From Chloroflexota bacterium (GTDB lineage: Bacteria; Chloroflexota; Dormibacteria; Dormibacterales; Dormibacteraceae): DNA of 64,000 nt. Shown in pieces: positions 7,633-18,273 of this stretch. The first letter of the stretch is position 1, and each line of letters begins with the position of its first letter. Location of the stretch: contig VBDR01000039.1 of NCBI GenBank assembly GCA_005882135.1, positions 52,907 to 116,906 of the forward strand. The letters run 5' to 3'. The translations under genes were made by a program, and so were the position numbers. The notes under the pieces were generated by a model. The model was not told where the DNA came from. It worked only from the letters and a program-made list of their open reading frames with translations, and made no database searches.

Positions 7633-7810
7633 ACCCGCATCGCGGTCCGAGACGACCTCACCACCGGGCGGGGAAGTACCTGATCCCCGCTGTCCGCACT
7701 GCAGCGCGCGAGACGCGGAAGTCATCTCGCTGTTCGGGACGCAGGCGATGACGCTTCAGTACCGCTGCCGGCGGTGCGGCACGGTGTTCGAAGCGATCAA
7801 GTACGACTAG
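7592..7810 (+). CDS. PaaD C-terminal half: zinc-ribbon protein
   Basis: 72 residues from ATG 7592, selected because GAGGAG lies 6-8 nt upstream inside the 3' end of paaC (41 bp overlap). After a basic, Pro/Arg-rich N-terminal tail there are two cysteine pairs: CPHCSARDAEVISLFG and YRCRRCGTVFEAIKYD. This matches the C-terminal zinc-ribbon part of PaaD (CPxCxS...SxFGxT...LYRC..C..PFxxFK). It therefore completes the PaaD function split off from the DUF59 gene at 6328-6633. It overlaps the convergent membrane-protein gene by 4 bp. Confidence 0.85.
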   Translation: MRRPPRNKQPHAPRPASRSETTSPPGGEVPDPRCPHCSARDAEVISLFGTQAMTLQYRCRRCGTVFEAIKYD

Positions 7811-8523
7811 GCTTCATCCTCTTCATCCTCCTGGTCGCCTGCCGCGGAGCGGCGCCGGCGCATCACCGCCAGCGGGAGTCCCGCCAGCACGACGACCACG
7901 ATCAGCACAGCGACGATGATCGGCAGCGTCTGCCCACCGCCGACGGTAACGGCCCCGGGCGGCGGCGAGGACGCGACGTAACCCGCAGCAAAGTAGCCCA
8001 GCTTGTCGGTCGAGGCGAAGATCGTGTATGGCTGCCCTTGCTGCGAGCGCTCGAGCACTGTCCACGCGCCGCTCGGATCGTCGGCACGATAGATCGCGTC
8101 GGGGTGCGGCTCGAGGTTGGAGTAAAGCATCGTCACGTTCGCCCTCTTTTTCAGGGGCGCGTCAGCGGTGATCTTGTAGATGTTGGTCACGAACTGGACG
8201 CCCTTCGGCTGCGGGCACGTGTTGAGAGGCGCAACGTCGACCGAGATCGAGCTCTTGCCGGCCGCGTCGAAGGAATCGGGCAAGAAACCGATCACGATCT
8301 GGCCGTCCTGCGTGTAGGCCGAATTGGCGTCGCTCTTTCCGTCGATCACCTTGATGTCGGTGTGCCCCTCGCTTGGCTTGGTGTTGGCGCCCGCCTGAGG
8401 CGGTGGGCACGTCCAGTTATAGGGCTGCAGCGGGCCGAAGCCATCGTAGAAGCCGGGCGTCACCATCCATGCGGCGAGCACGTATGCGATCGCGGCGGCC
8501 GCGAGGACAGCCAGGCGCTTCAC
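7807..8523 (-). CDS. Hypothetical membrane protein with large extracytoplasmic domain
   Basis: 238 residues from GTG 8523, which overlaps the CPBP protease stop (GTGA). A longer in-frame extension to 8589 is Arg/Pro-rich and probably untranslated. One helix lies at residues 2-21 and a second near the C-terminus (LPIIVAVLIVVVVLAGLPL), followed by an Arg patch and an acidic tail (DQEDEEDEA). The domain between them has two cysteines (NWTCPPP, LNTCPQP) and a predicted beta sandwich look. I do not recognise a family. Translational coupling suggests co-expression with the CPBP protein and fdhD. Confidence 0.7.
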   Translation of the reverse strand: MKRLAVLAAAAIAYVLAAWMVTPGFYDGFGPLQPYNWTCPPPQAGANTKPSEGHTDIKVIDGKSDANSAYTQDGQIVIGFLPDSFDAAGKSSISVDVAPLNTCPQPKGVQFVTNIYKITADAPLKKRANVTMLYSNLEPHPDAIYRADDPSGAWTVLERSQQGQPYTIFASTDKLGYFAAGYVASSPPPGAVTVGGGQTLPIIVAVLIVVVVLAGLPLAVMRRRRSAAGDQEDEEDEA

Positions 8524-9080
8524 AGCGCGAGGTCGGCGACCACGTGGCCGACGATCGGCGCCACCAGGTCCTTGCAAGCCCATCGCCACAACGCAAGCAG
8601 CAAGCCCGCGGCAGCCACGGCGCCCAGGAACTCGGGCGGGTGCGAGAGCGCGTGAGCGACCGTCCAGATCAGGGTGCTGCCGGCGACGGCGACCGGCGCC
8701 CCCCCCAGCTCATCGAGGGCCGCATAGAGGGCTCCGCGGAAGGCAAGCTCCTCTCCGACTGATACCGCGATGGCCGCGGCGGCCAGCCCAGCCGGCAGCA
8801 GGGGCACGGCGCCGCTCCGCGCGGCCGCGGGCAGGAGGAGCACGGCGCCGAGGGCGAGACCGCCGATGACGCGCAGCGCCAAATGCGATTTGCCCAGCCC
8901 CAACCCGTTCGCGGGCCAGCCAAGCGCTACCACCGCCAGGGCGGCGCCGCCGAGCAGCAGGGCTGCGACCGTGAAATGGGAATCTTGGGCGAGGAGGACC
9001 CGCGTCCATTCGACGAGGAGGATGTAGGAGGCGACCAGTCCGGCGCGGAGTGCCGACCGGCTTCTGACCGCCGAAATCAA
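8520..9080 (-). CDS. CPBP-family intramembrane glutamic endopeptidase (CAAX protease-like)
   Basis: 186 residues, about six hydrophobic segments. The CPBP/Abi motifs are present in order: motif 1 EELAFRGALYAAL (catalytic Glu pair and Arg), motif 2 WTVAHAL (His), and a final VGHVVADL (His and Asp). In bacteria the family includes proteases for peptide maturation, bacteriocin immunity and unknown substrates. Coupled by a 4-bp overlap to fdhD upstream and the membrane protein downstream. No obvious peptide substrate gene is adjacent. Confidence 0.85.
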   Translation of the reverse strand: MISAVRSRSALRAGLVASYILLVEWTRVLLAQDSHFTVAALLLGGAALAVVALGWPANGLGLGKSHLALRVIGGLALGAVLLLPAAARSGAVPLLPAGLAAAAIAVSVGEELAFRGALYAALDELGGAPVAVAGSTLIWTVAHALSHPPEFLGAVAAAGLLLALWRWACKDLVAPIVGHVVADLAL

Positions 9081-9913
9081 CTAGCCAGCCGTTCGGGCGC
9101 CGCGTAGACGTTGAAGCGCTCACCACGAAGGAATCCGACCAGCGTCTGGTTGAACTCGCGTGACAGCGCGACGGCCAGGCTCGACGGGGCGCCGACCGCG
9201 GCCAGCAGGGGCATCCCGGCCGTGATCGATTTCTGGACGATCTCGTAACCGGCGCGCCCGCTCACGACCAGGATCGCGTCCCGCGCCGGAAGCCGGCCGT
9301 CCAGCAGCATCCGCCCGACCACCTTGTCGACCGCGTTGTGCCGGCCGATGTCCTCGCGCATGCAGATGAGATCGCCGCCGGAGCTGAACAGCCCGGCGGC
9401 ATGGAGGCCCCCGGTACGCTCGAAGACGCCCTGGCCAGAGCGCAACCGTTCCACCAGCGGCGGCAGCAGGGCGGGATCGATGGTCGGGCCGGCGGGAAGT
9501 TGGGCGAGGTCGCGCCGGAGGTCCTCGATCAGGACCGCGCCGCACACGCCGCAGGCGGAGCTGGAGAGCATCGACCGTTCGGGCCTGCGGCGAGGCGCCA
9601 CCGCGAGCTGGACGTCGATTTGATTCGACTCGACCAGGGAGGAATCGACCGAGATTCCGGACGCGGTCTCGCCAGACTCGGCGCTGATGCGAACGTGCCC
9701 GATGGCGTCGAGCGAACGGACGATGCCCTCGGCGAACATCAGGCCGAGGGCGAGCTCGATGTCTTCACCTGGCGTGCGCATGACGACAGACAGGGGGACG
9801 CCGTCGAGCATCAACTGCAGCGGCTCTTCTGTGACGACGGCGTCGGGGACTTCACTCCATGCACCAGACGACCATTTGCGGACGCGTACGCCGGGCGCGG
9901 GCGGTTTCGCCAT
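9077..9913 (-). CDS. fdhD: FdhD, formate dehydrogenase accessory sulfurtransferase
   Basis: 278 residues, normal length. FdhD moves sulfur from IscS to the molybdenum cofactor so that formate dehydrogenase is active. The signature loop SSACGVCGAV near residue 120 carries the two conserved cysteines. MREDIGRHNAVDKVVG and VSGRAGYEIVQKS are further FdhD motifs. No formate dehydrogenase gene lies in the window. Many formate dehydrogenases are selenoproteins, which is indirectly consistent with a Sec-using organism. It is immediately followed (stop/start adjacency at 9913/9914) by the gene upstream on the same strand. Confidence 0.93.
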   Translation of the reverse strand: MAKPPAPGVRVRKWSSGAWSEVPDAVVTEEPLQLMLDGVPLSVVMRTPGEDIELALGLMFAEGIVRSLDAIGHVRISAESGETASGISVDSSLVESNQIDVQLAVAPRRRPERSMLSSSACGVCGAVLIEDLRRDLAQLPAGPTIDPALLPPLVERLRSGQGVFERTGGLHAAGLFSSGGDLICMREDIGRHNAVDKVVGRMLLDGRLPARDAILVVSGRAGYEIVQKSITAGMPLLAAVGAPSSLAVALSREFNQTLVGFLRGERFNVYAAPERLAS

Positions 9914-10798
9914 CTAGCCTTCGGCGACGCGCAGCTGCCGCGCGGGTCGCGGCACCGCGGTCGTGATTGCAAATCCGCGCCACGACGTGACTCGCTCTGG
10001 CCTGAGGTCGATGACCGGTGGGACTTCCGAAACGACGATGCCGTAGCGCTCGGCGATCGCATCGCCGCCGCTCGATGCTGTGAACGTGCCTCGCACGCAT
10101 GCGCCGACCATCAGTGAAGGTCGGAAGCTGTGGTGCGATTCGACCACCAGGGCACCCGGCGAGCCAGAGCGTGGATGTCCACTCGTGGGCGCCAGCGTGA
10201 CCTGACCGTGCTCGACCTCCCAAAAGGCGGGGCGGATGATGGGCAGGCCGCCTTCGATCCAGCACGCATAGCCGCGCGCGACGCCGGCGAGGCGCCGGCT
10301 GACCTCCGCCGGAACGGCGGGCACGCGGGCCGCCTGCGCGGATGGGAATGGGGCGCCCTCGACAAGGTCTGCGTGGCTCAGCTTCAGTCGGAGCACCACG
10401 CGGTTGTACGGCATCCATTCCCGCGGCAGTCGGGCCAGGTCGAGCGCGTAGCCGGCGATGAACGGTGCGTTGCGCAGCGCATAACCGGCCATGCCGAGGA
10501 GGTAGCCCGGACCGTCCAACATGGCGCGGACCTGGCTCGAGACCTTGAGGGGGTCGAAGACTTCAAGCGCCCCGCGCAGCAGCACGGCCTGCGAGCCGCC
10601 GTCGACGAGGAACGCGGCCCGCGGGTCGCGCTTGGCGATGATCGTCTTGGCCGCGAAACGTGAGGTGGTCATCCAGAGCGACCCGATCGCGTAGCTGTAC
10701 ACGGCCGGGTTCACGAGCGGCAGGCGCCCTGAGCGCAGCGCGAGCATGCCGATCGAGGCCCGGCCGAGGATCGCACTCGCCTCGCGGGTCAGCTTCAT
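9914..10798 (-). CDS. FMN-binding split-barrel-like protein (PPOX-type), tentative
   Basis: 294 residues ending directly before the fdhD start. The N-terminal third resembles the pyridoxamine-phosphate-oxidase split barrel: a helix of about 15 residues, then PLVNPAVYSYAIGSLWMTTSRFAAKTIIAKRDPRAAFLVDGG and an ALEVFDP turn. A second, C-terminal repeat of similar strands (GLPIIRPAFWEVEHGQVTL) suggests two barrels or a two-lobed fold. Such proteins bind FMN, F420 or heme. Which one applies cannot be read here. The family call is by pattern only. Confidence 0.5.
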   Translation of the reverse strand: MKLTREASAILGRASIGMLALRSGRLPLVNPAVYSYAIGSLWMTTSRFAAKTIIAKRDPRAAFLVDGGSQAVLLRGALEVFDPLKVSSQVRAMLDGPGYLLGMAGYALRNAPFIAGYALDLARLPREWMPYNRVVLRLKLSHADLVEGAPFPSAQAARVPAVPAEVSRRLAGVARGYACWIEGGLPIIRPAFWEVEHGQVTLAPTSGHPRSGSPGALVVESHHSFRPSLMVGACVRGTFTASSGGDAIAERYGIVVSEVPPVIDLRPERVTSWRGFAITTAVPRPARQLRVAEG

Positions 10799-10816
10799 GG
10801 GAAAAACTCTAGAGGC

Positions 10817-11263
10817 TCAAGTTTCGAGGGATTCTCGAATTCGTTCCAGGGCGCGCTCGAGGCGCCGGCGGACCATCCCCTCCAGGCGGCGCGCGACCGC
10901 GGCTCCGATCACCGATGCCGGAGGTTCGTAGGCGATGCGGAGCCCGATTTTTACGCTCCCGGGCGCGACCTTTGTGAAAGTGAACCCGCCCTCCTGTTTG
11001 ACCAGCCCGGACTCCGAGATCCAGCCGATCTCGTGCGGCCGCCGCCAACGGTTCAGCCGGAGCACGTTCCGGAGCGGGAGTCCGAGCGCGACCATCTCGA
11101 CGCGATAGCGGGCGCCGATGCCACCCGTCTGTTCTCCGATCGGATCCCAGCGGCTGACACCCTCGAGGACCTCGGCCACGTGATGGTGGTCGGCGAAGTA
11201 GTCGAATGCGCGCTCCGGTGTGGTCTTCACGGTGACCGCCGCCGCGAACTCCATCCGAGCCAC
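10817..11263 (-). CDS. SRPBCC-superfamily protein (polyketide cyclase/dehydrase-like)
   Basis: 148 residues, GTG start at 11263. It has the START/Bet v1-like layout: opening strand FAAAVTVKTTPERAFDYFADHH, central strands GARYRVEMVALGLPLRNVLR, and a long C-terminal helix rich in Arg and Glu (RRRLERALERIRESLE). Such proteins bind hydrophobic ligands or act as cyclases. No catalytic residues can be assigned. Its start codon lies only 11 bp from the divergent RDD-protein start, so both genes must have very short or overlapping regulatory regions. Confidence 0.8.
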   Translation of the reverse strand: MARMEFAAAVTVKTTPERAFDYFADHHHVAEVLEGVSRWDPIGEQTGGIGARYRVEMVALGLPLRNVLRLNRWRRPHEIGWISESGLVKQEGGFTFTKVAPGSVKIGLRIAYEPPASVIGAAVARRLEGMVRRRLERALERIRESLET

Positions 11264-11274
11264 CCAAGCAAGAT

Positions 11275-12030
11275 ATGCGTGTGGTCACGTGGGATGACGA
11301 TCGCGTCTCGACTCGGGCTGCGGTGGCTGCGGCTGGACCCTTCACCGGCGCGAGGCTCCGCGACAGCTACCTCGACGCGGTCCGGGCACTGACCTTCGGA
11401 CTGGTGACAATGCGCGCAAACTCCCTGGTCTTCGGCCCGCTGGAGCTCCTGCGTTTCGGGCCACCCAGGGTCACCCGCGATGCCGTCGACTGGCCAATCG
11501 AGGGCGGGTTGCTCGCGGGTCGACCAGGCGGTCACTGGCGGGTGGAGGCTTCGAGCGCACAGGTCGAGGCCATCCTCACCGGCTACAGGCCGCGCTTGCC
11601 TCGACTCCTTTACACACTCAGCCACCTGCAGGTCCACCAGCTCTTCACGCGCCTTTATCTCTTGAGAGTTCGCGGCGGCGAGCCGGCTCCCGGGGTTCGC
11701 GCCGCGCCACAGGATCGATTTCGCGCCGCGGCCGTGGACGTCGCGTTCTGCCTGACACTGGCGCGACTCAGCGGCCGCCGCCGGCTGCGACGGACCCTGG
11801 CGATCGCAATCGCGTACCACGTCGGGTGCTGGAGCATCTCGGGCCGGACTCTGGGCGGGCTCGTGTTGAGACAACGCGTTGTCGCCGTGGATGGCTCGCG
11901 CCTGACGCCGACGCAATCGCTGCTGCGGCTGGCCCTGCTGCCGGCAGCGTGGATCGATCTTCTGGTGCGGCCTGCGCGTGCGCGGCCGGTGCACGACGAG
12001 CTCGCATCCACCGACGTGATCTCCGACTAG
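11275..12030 (+). CDS. RDD-like membrane protein with N-terminal extension
   Basis: 251 residues. The C-terminal 110 residues look like an RDD domain: RFRAAAVDVAFCLTLARL, then CWSISGRTLGGLVLRQRVVAVDG and LRLALLPAAWIDLL, with the family's R, D and D positions partly kept. The N-terminal 135 residues are soluble-looking and not recognised. RDD proteins are small membrane proteins, some implicated in ion or compatible-solute transport. The gene is followed 9 bp later by a strong hairpin terminator. It is divergent from the SRPBCC gene. Confidence 0.6.
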   Translation: MRVVTWDDDRVSTRAAVAAAGPFTGARLRDSYLDAVRALTFGLVTMRANSLVFGPLELLRFGPPRVTRDAVDWPIEGGLLAGRPGGHWRVEASSAQVEAILTGYRPRLPRLLYTLSHLQVHQLFTRLYLLRVRGGEPAPGVRAAPQDRFRAAAVDVAFCLTLARLSGRRRLRRTLAIAIAYHVGCWSISGRTLGGLVLRQRVVAVDGSRLTPTQSLLRLALLPAAWIDLLVRPARARPVHDELASTDVISD

Positions 12031-12038
12031 ATAAAGAA

Positions 12039-12062
12039 AAGGGGCGGCATGTGCCGCCCCTT
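12039..12062. terminator. Bidirectional hairpin terminator
   Basis: Perfect inverted repeat AAGGGGCGGC / GCCGCCCCTT with loop ATGT between two convergent genes (stop at 12030 and stop at 12083). The A/T ends provide a short A tract on the left and TT on the right. The placement makes it a convincing shared terminator. Confidence 0.85.
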
Positions 12063-12082
12063 AGACAAGTTTGGTCGGATGC

Positions 12083-12481
12083 TTACGCGCGGGCTCCGGA
12101 GGACATGCCGCCCTGCATCCAGAGCGCCGGCTTGTTCGGGTACAGCACCAGGATCAGGACTGCGACCAGGATGCCGATGATGAACGCGACGATATCGAAG
12201 GTTCCGATCGTGATCTGGGTAAAGATCTGGTACACGACCTCGAGGATCGCGTAGAGAACAACCGCGCGGACCCAGCTGATGTTTGCAATCGGGTCAAAAC
12301 CGGCAATCATCACGCCGGCGCCGAACGCGATGCCGGCCACAGGCCCGGTGACCGCACCAGCGATGCCCGTGTTCGTCGGGAAGATCGATGCTGCGACGAA
12401 GGTCGAAGCGGAGCTAACTACCAGCAACACTCCCATGACCCACATGAGAAGCTTGAGCGCCAAGGGGTTCCACTTTGCCAC
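12083..12481 (-). CDS. Four-helix hypothetical membrane protein
   Basis: 132 residues from GTG 12481 (GGAGGAAGG upstream). There are about four hydrophobic helices (residues 9-32, 40-62, 70-92, 95-115) with few charges and a short polar C-tail. No known motif. It has its own near-consensus promoter (12554-12582) directly downstream of hutI, so it is probably expressed independently and strongly. The function is unknown. Confidence 0.8.
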   Translation of the reverse strand: MAKWNPLALKLLMWVMGVLLVVSSASTFVAASIFPTNTGIAGAVTGPVAGIAFGAGVMIAGFDPIANISWVRAVVLYAILEVVYQIFTQITIGTFDIVAFIIGILVAVLILVLYPNKPALWMQGGMSSGARA

Positions 12482-12553
12482 TTACTTGCCTTCCTCCAAT
12501 TTCGACCGCGGTTGATTCGTATTTTTGCTGAGCGGGCGGCCGTTCAGGTGCAA

Positions 12554-12582
12554 CTTATAGGCTGATTGCACGCATTTAGCAA
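12554..12582 (-). promoter_or_regulatory. Sigma70-type promoter for the 12083-12481 membrane protein
   Basis: Minus strand: TTGCTA (12582-12577), spacer of 17, TATAAG (12559-12554). It lies 73 bp before the start codon, in the only non-coding gap between hutI and this gene. Confidence 0.6.
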
Positions 12583-12586
12583 CACG

Positions 12587-13783
12587 TTATCGCGCAAAAA
12601 CTTGCGCACCCCGAAGCCACACAACCCTCGGCTTGAGTCCATAAGCCCAAGCAAAAGCGCCTTCGTGCTCGGCCTCCCAGAGGACCAGATCGGCCAACTT
12701 GCGCGGTGCCACCAAACCCCGATCTGATCTCAAAAGTGACGCGGCGCCGCCCACGGTCGCGGCCAGGAGCGCACGCTCCACCGACAGCTTGAAAACGGCA
12801 ACCGCAAGCGCGATCACCAGGCTCATGCTCGTAAGCCCGCTGGTGCCCGGATTGTGATCGGTGCCCAGGGCGATCACCGCGCCGGCCTCAACCAGATCCT
12901 GGACCGGGGGGAGCCGGCCGATGGACAGAGCGGTGCCGGGAGCAAGCGTGGCGGCGACGCCGGCACGGGCAAGGGCGATCGCGTCGCCGCGGTTGGCGCG
13001 TAAGAGGTGATCTGCCGAAACCGCGTGAAGCTCCGCGGCGAGAAGCGCGCCGCCGGTGCGGTCCAATTCATCAGCATGGATGCGCGGGGCCAATTTCGCT
13101 TTGAGCCCCGCTTTCAGAACGCTCCGTGACTGCGGCACGCTGAAGTAGCCACGATCGCAAAACACATCGCAAAAGCGCGCCCCGGCCCGGTACGCGTCTT
13201 CGCACCACGCCCCGACCTGTGTCGCATAGGCGCCCATGCGCGCCCCCCGATCCGGCGGCAGCGCGTGCGCGGCCAGGAAGGTGGCTTCGATCCGAGGCAG
13301 GTCTTTGCGACCGCCCAGACGCACGAGCAGACGCGTGGCCTCGAGCTCGCCCTCGCGCCGAAGGTGATACCCGGTCTTGGCTTCGACGGTCGTGGTGCCG
13401 CCCTCGAGCCACGACCGCAGCCTGCGCGCGGTGGACACTTCAAGGGCGCTCATCGGCTCCCCGCGTGTCGCCGTAACCGTCGCGCGGATGCCGCCCCCGG
13501 CTTTTCCGACCTCCTCATACGTAGCACCCGCCGAGCGCATCGCCACCTCGGCCATTCGGTCGCCCGCGTAAACGGGATGGGTGTGGGCGTCGATGAGGCC
13601 CGCCGTGACCAGACCACCCCCACAGTCGTGCTCGCCGGTGACGGATTCCATGAGCGCGCGCGGCTCGTCGCGATGCTTGCCGCACCAGGCGATCTCCTCT
13701 CCGTCGCAGATTACCGCGGCGTCCTCGATCACGCCGGCCTGCGTTCCGGTGAAGAGTCGGCCGATGTTGCGCAGGCGATTCAC
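12587..13783 (-). CDS. hutI: Imidazolonepropionase
   Basis: 398 residues, usual size. Cytosolic amidohydrolase that opens 4-imidazolone-5-propionate to N-formimidoyl-glutamate, third step of histidine degradation. Metal ligands and motifs in order: GLIDAHTHPVYAGDR (HxH), EAKTGYHL, EATFLAAHALP (His), HADELDR (His), and ALGTDHNPGTS (Asp). It overlaps hutF by 4 bp and completes the hutH-U-F-I order on the minus strand. With hutF present, formimidoyl-glutamate is deiminated rather than passed to HutG/FTCD. Confidence 0.95.
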   Translation of the reverse strand: MNRLRNIGRLFTGTQAGVIEDAAVICDGEEIAWCGKHRDEPRALMESVTGEHDCGGGLVTAGLIDAHTHPVYAGDRMAEVAMRSAGATYEEVGKAGGGIRATVTATRGEPMSALEVSTARRLRSWLEGGTTTVEAKTGYHLRREGELEATRLLVRLGGRKDLPRIEATFLAAHALPPDRGARMGAYATQVGAWCEDAYRAGARFCDVFCDRGYFSVPQSRSVLKAGLKAKLAPRIHADELDRTGGALLAAELHAVSADHLLRANRGDAIALARAGVAATLAPGTALSIGRLPPVQDLVEAGAVIALGTDHNPGTSGLTSMSLVIALAVAVFKLSVERALLAATVGGAASLLRSDRGLVAPRKLADLVLWEAEHEGAFAWAYGLKPRVVWLRGAQVFAR

Positions 13784-15009
13784 CTCTGCACGACCGTCTC
13801 ACCCCCGACGACGACATTGGTCACATCCCGGCCCGAATACCCGTACACGAGGTAGGCCGGACCCAACTCTCGCCACAACCCATTCGGCTGGGCGAGCGTG
13901 ATGAAGTCGGCGAGCATTCCCTCCTTGAGCTCGCCCGCCTCCCAACCCAGCGCGCGCATGCCATTCACCGTCGCGGCGCGGAGCAGTTGCTCGGGTTGAT
14001 GCAGGACGCGACGACCCGTTGCCCGCCGTTGGTCAAGCTCGAGCCCGCGTGCCTCCTCGAGCATGTCGATCACCACGTTGGAATCGCTGCCGACGCTCAG
14101 GGCGCAGCCCGCGCCGGCCAGCGCGCGCAGCGGTCCGACGCGGTCGCCGAGGTCTCGCTCAGTGGTGGGACAGGCGCAGATCGAGACCTGGCTGTCGCCA
14201 AGCAGGATGATGTCGCGCTCGTCGAGATGAATCGCATGGACCGCGGTCAGGTCGGGGCCAAGAATTCCCTCGCGCTCGAGCAGCTCGGCCGGCGTACAGC
14301 CTTCGACCGCCTCGCACTCCTCGACCTCGGCCGGCTGTTCGGCGAGATGGATGTGCAGCGGCACGTGACGGTCGCGTGCGTATGCGGCCACGATGCGCAT
14401 GGATTCCGGATCCACGGCACGGACGCTGTGGATGGCGGCCGCGATGCGAACACCGTCAGCCTCCTCGAGAAGATCCACGCGCCGCGCCCAGCGATCCGCA
14501 TCGCCATCGCTGAACGTGAGCTGCTCCGCTTCCAGCGGCCTCCCGTCCATAGCGCCGCGCAGGTAACACGCATCGATCAGCGTGATGCGGATGCCTTCCT
14601 CGCGTGCGGCGTCGATCAGAGCTTCGCCCAGCTCGTTGCTGTGACCGTGCAGGTAGTGGAACTCACCGACAGCCGTGATCCCGGCCTCCAGCATCTCTCG
14701 GAACACGAGCCGGCCGTGGTTGAAGTAGTCGGCGGGCCGCCACTCGGTGAAGCGATACATCTGATCGCGCCACTCCCAGAAGTCGCCACCGCCAGACTCA
14801 ATCTCTCCTCGCAGCAGACGCTGGAAGGCATGACTGTGGACGTTGGCCAGGCCGGGAATCGTCCAGCCTTGCAGGGCGACGGCGTCGGGAGGCGCCGGTG
14901 CGCCTTCGCTTATGGTCTTGATGCGTCCGGCCTCGACTTCGATCAGCACGTTTTCGCCGCGATGGCCCAGCCACGCCTGCTCGGCGTGCCAGCGACCTGA
15001 CCCGTTCAC
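13780..15009 (-). CDS. hutF: Formimidoylglutamate deiminase
   Basis: 409 residues. Amidohydrolase-fold enzyme converting N-formimidoyl-L-glutamate to N-formyl-L-glutamate and ammonia. Motifs: GLANVHSHAFQRLLRG (HxH with the HutF-type SHAFQR), GEFHYLHG, IHLAEQP, AVHAIHL, GSDSNVVID and CPTTERDLGDR. Its stop region overlaps hutI by 4 bp and its start follows the hutU stop at once. A formylglutamate deformylase (HutG) would be needed next and is not in the window. Confidence 0.93.
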   Translation of the reverse strand: MNGSGRWHAEQAWLGHRGENVLIEVEAGRIKTISEGAPAPPDAVALQGWTIPGLANVHSHAFQRLLRGEIESGGGDFWEWRDQMYRFTEWRPADYFNHGRLVFREMLEAGITAVGEFHYLHGHSNELGEALIDAAREEGIRITLIDACYLRGAMDGRPLEAEQLTFSDGDADRWARRVDLLEEADGVRIAAAIHSVRAVDPESMRIVAAYARDRHVPLHIHLAEQPAEVEECEAVEGCTPAELLEREGILGPDLTAVHAIHLDERDIILLGDSQVSICACPTTERDLGDRVGPLRALAGAGCALSVGSDSNVVIDMLEEARGLELDQRRATGRRVLHQPEQLLRAATVNGMRALGWEAGELKEGMLADFITLAQPNGLWRELGPAYLVYGYSGRDVTNVVVGGETVVQR

Positions 15010-16718
<1,709 letters not shown>

Positions 16719-16722
<4 letters not shown>

Positions 16723-18251
16723 GCAAGGGCTCCGACCACGGACTCCGCGGCCTCGACGATCGCACCGCTGCGGATGAGCGCCGCGGCGGCGGCGAGCTCG
16801 GGTGCGACCACCCGGTCGGGGCCGGCCCCGCCGACCTGCTTGCGCAGGACATCGCGCACGGACGCCGTCGCCGGTGAGGGCTCGAGCGGGCGGCGGAGCT
16901 CCTGGGCACGAGCCGCGGCGCACAGCTCCACGGCCAGGATGTGGGCCACGTTGTCGAGCACGGTCCGCAGCTTGAGTGCGGCGCCCCATCCCATCGAGAC
17001 GTGATCCTCCTGCATGCCTGAGGTCGGCACCGAGTCCACGCTGGCGGGCGCCGCGAGGCGGCGGTTCTCCGCAACCAGCGCCGCGGCCGTGTACTGCGCA
17101 ACCATGAGGCCGGAGTTCACTCCCGGCTCCTGGGCGAGAAAAGGCGGCAAGCCCTGCGAGCGATGCGGGTCGAGCATGCGGTCGACTCGGCGCTCCGCGA
17201 TCGAGCCGACCTCGGCCGCGGCGATGGCGAGGAAGTCGGCGGCGAACGCGAGCGGCTCGCCGTGGAAGTTGCCGTTTGACTCGACGTCGCCATCCTCGAG
17301 CACGATCGGGTTGTCGATCGCCGACGACAGCTCGACCGCAGAGATTCGGCGCGCGAACTCGAGCGTGTCCCGGGCGGCGCCGGCGACCTGCGGGCTGCAG
17401 CGCACCGAGTACGAGTCTTGCACGGCGTGCTGCGAGTGGCGGTGCGAGGTCACGATCTGGGAACCGCTCATGAGTCGCGCCAGGTTGGCCGCGCTCGCGG
17501 CCTGCCCGGGGTGCGGGCGCACCTCCTGGAGCCGGGCCTGGAAAGTGCGGTCTGTGCCGAGCAGCGCTTCGGCGGACATCGCGGCCGTCACGTCGGCGGT
17601 TCGAAACAGGCGCTCGGCGTCAGCGCAAGCGAGGAGGAGCATGCCGAGCATGCCGTCAGTGCCATTGATCAGCGCCAATCCCTCTTTCGTCTCGAGCTTC
17701 ACCGGCTTGAGCTTTGCCGATTTGAGCGCCTGCGCCGCCGGCCTGGCGCCAGCCTGGCCGTCGAGCACCTCTCCCTCCCCGACCAGGGCGAGGCCGATGT
17801 GGGCAAGGGGCGCCAGATCGCCGCTGCAGCCGACCGAACCGAACCGCGGCACCAACGGCGTGATGCCCTCGTTGAGCATCGCGATCAGAGCCTCGGCCAG
17901 CACCGGGCGCACGCCCGACAGCCCCATCGCCAGGGTGCGCGCGCGGAGAAGCATGGTCGCGCGCACGACCTCCTGGTCCACAGGTGGTCCAACGCCGGCT
18001 GCATGCGATCGGATGAGGGCGAGCTGGAGCTCGGGCTGCCGGAGCGGCGCGATGCGTGTGCCTGCGAGCGCTCCGAAACCGGTCGACACTCCATATACGG
18101 GCTCGCGCGATGCGGCGGCTCGCTCGACGCGTTCGCGGCTGCGCTCCATCCTCGTCCGCGCCGCGGGCGCGAGGGTGACCTTCTCTCCGTGACGGGCCAC
18201 GGCAACGACCTGGTCTTCTGTCAGCCCGGCGCCGCGCAGCGTGACCGTCAC
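16719..18251 (-). CDS. hutH: Histidine ammonia-lyase
   Basis: 510 residues, GTG start. Deaminates L-histidine to trans-urocanate, first step of the hut pathway. The MIO prosthetic-group triad sits at residues 142-144 in [14 protein letters not shown]. It is Cys-Ser-Gly instead of the common Ala-Ser-Gly, a variant allowed by the family pattern. Other motifs: VYGVSTGFG near 52 (catalytic Tyr), [17 protein letters not shown] and FHGEPLAFA. It leads hutHUFI, all overlapping or abutting. The gap to the upstream alkD is only 22 bp, so it may be read through from the polyphosphate operon. No HutC-type regulator is adjacent. Confidence 0.95.
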
Positions 18252-18273
18252 GATGGCAGCCTAACGGAGTAGT

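Noticed and set aside
13987..15000. Long plus-strand frame opposite hutF (and similar long plus-strand frames opposite hutU, ppk1 and lhr)
   Set aside because: High-GC antisense shadows with Arg/Ala/Gly/His-biased composition and no recognisable domain.
16723..16989. N-terminal extension of hutU
   Set aside because: Arg/Pro/Gly-rich noise overlapping hutH on the same strand in another frame. ATG 16722 with the ATGA overlap matches family length.
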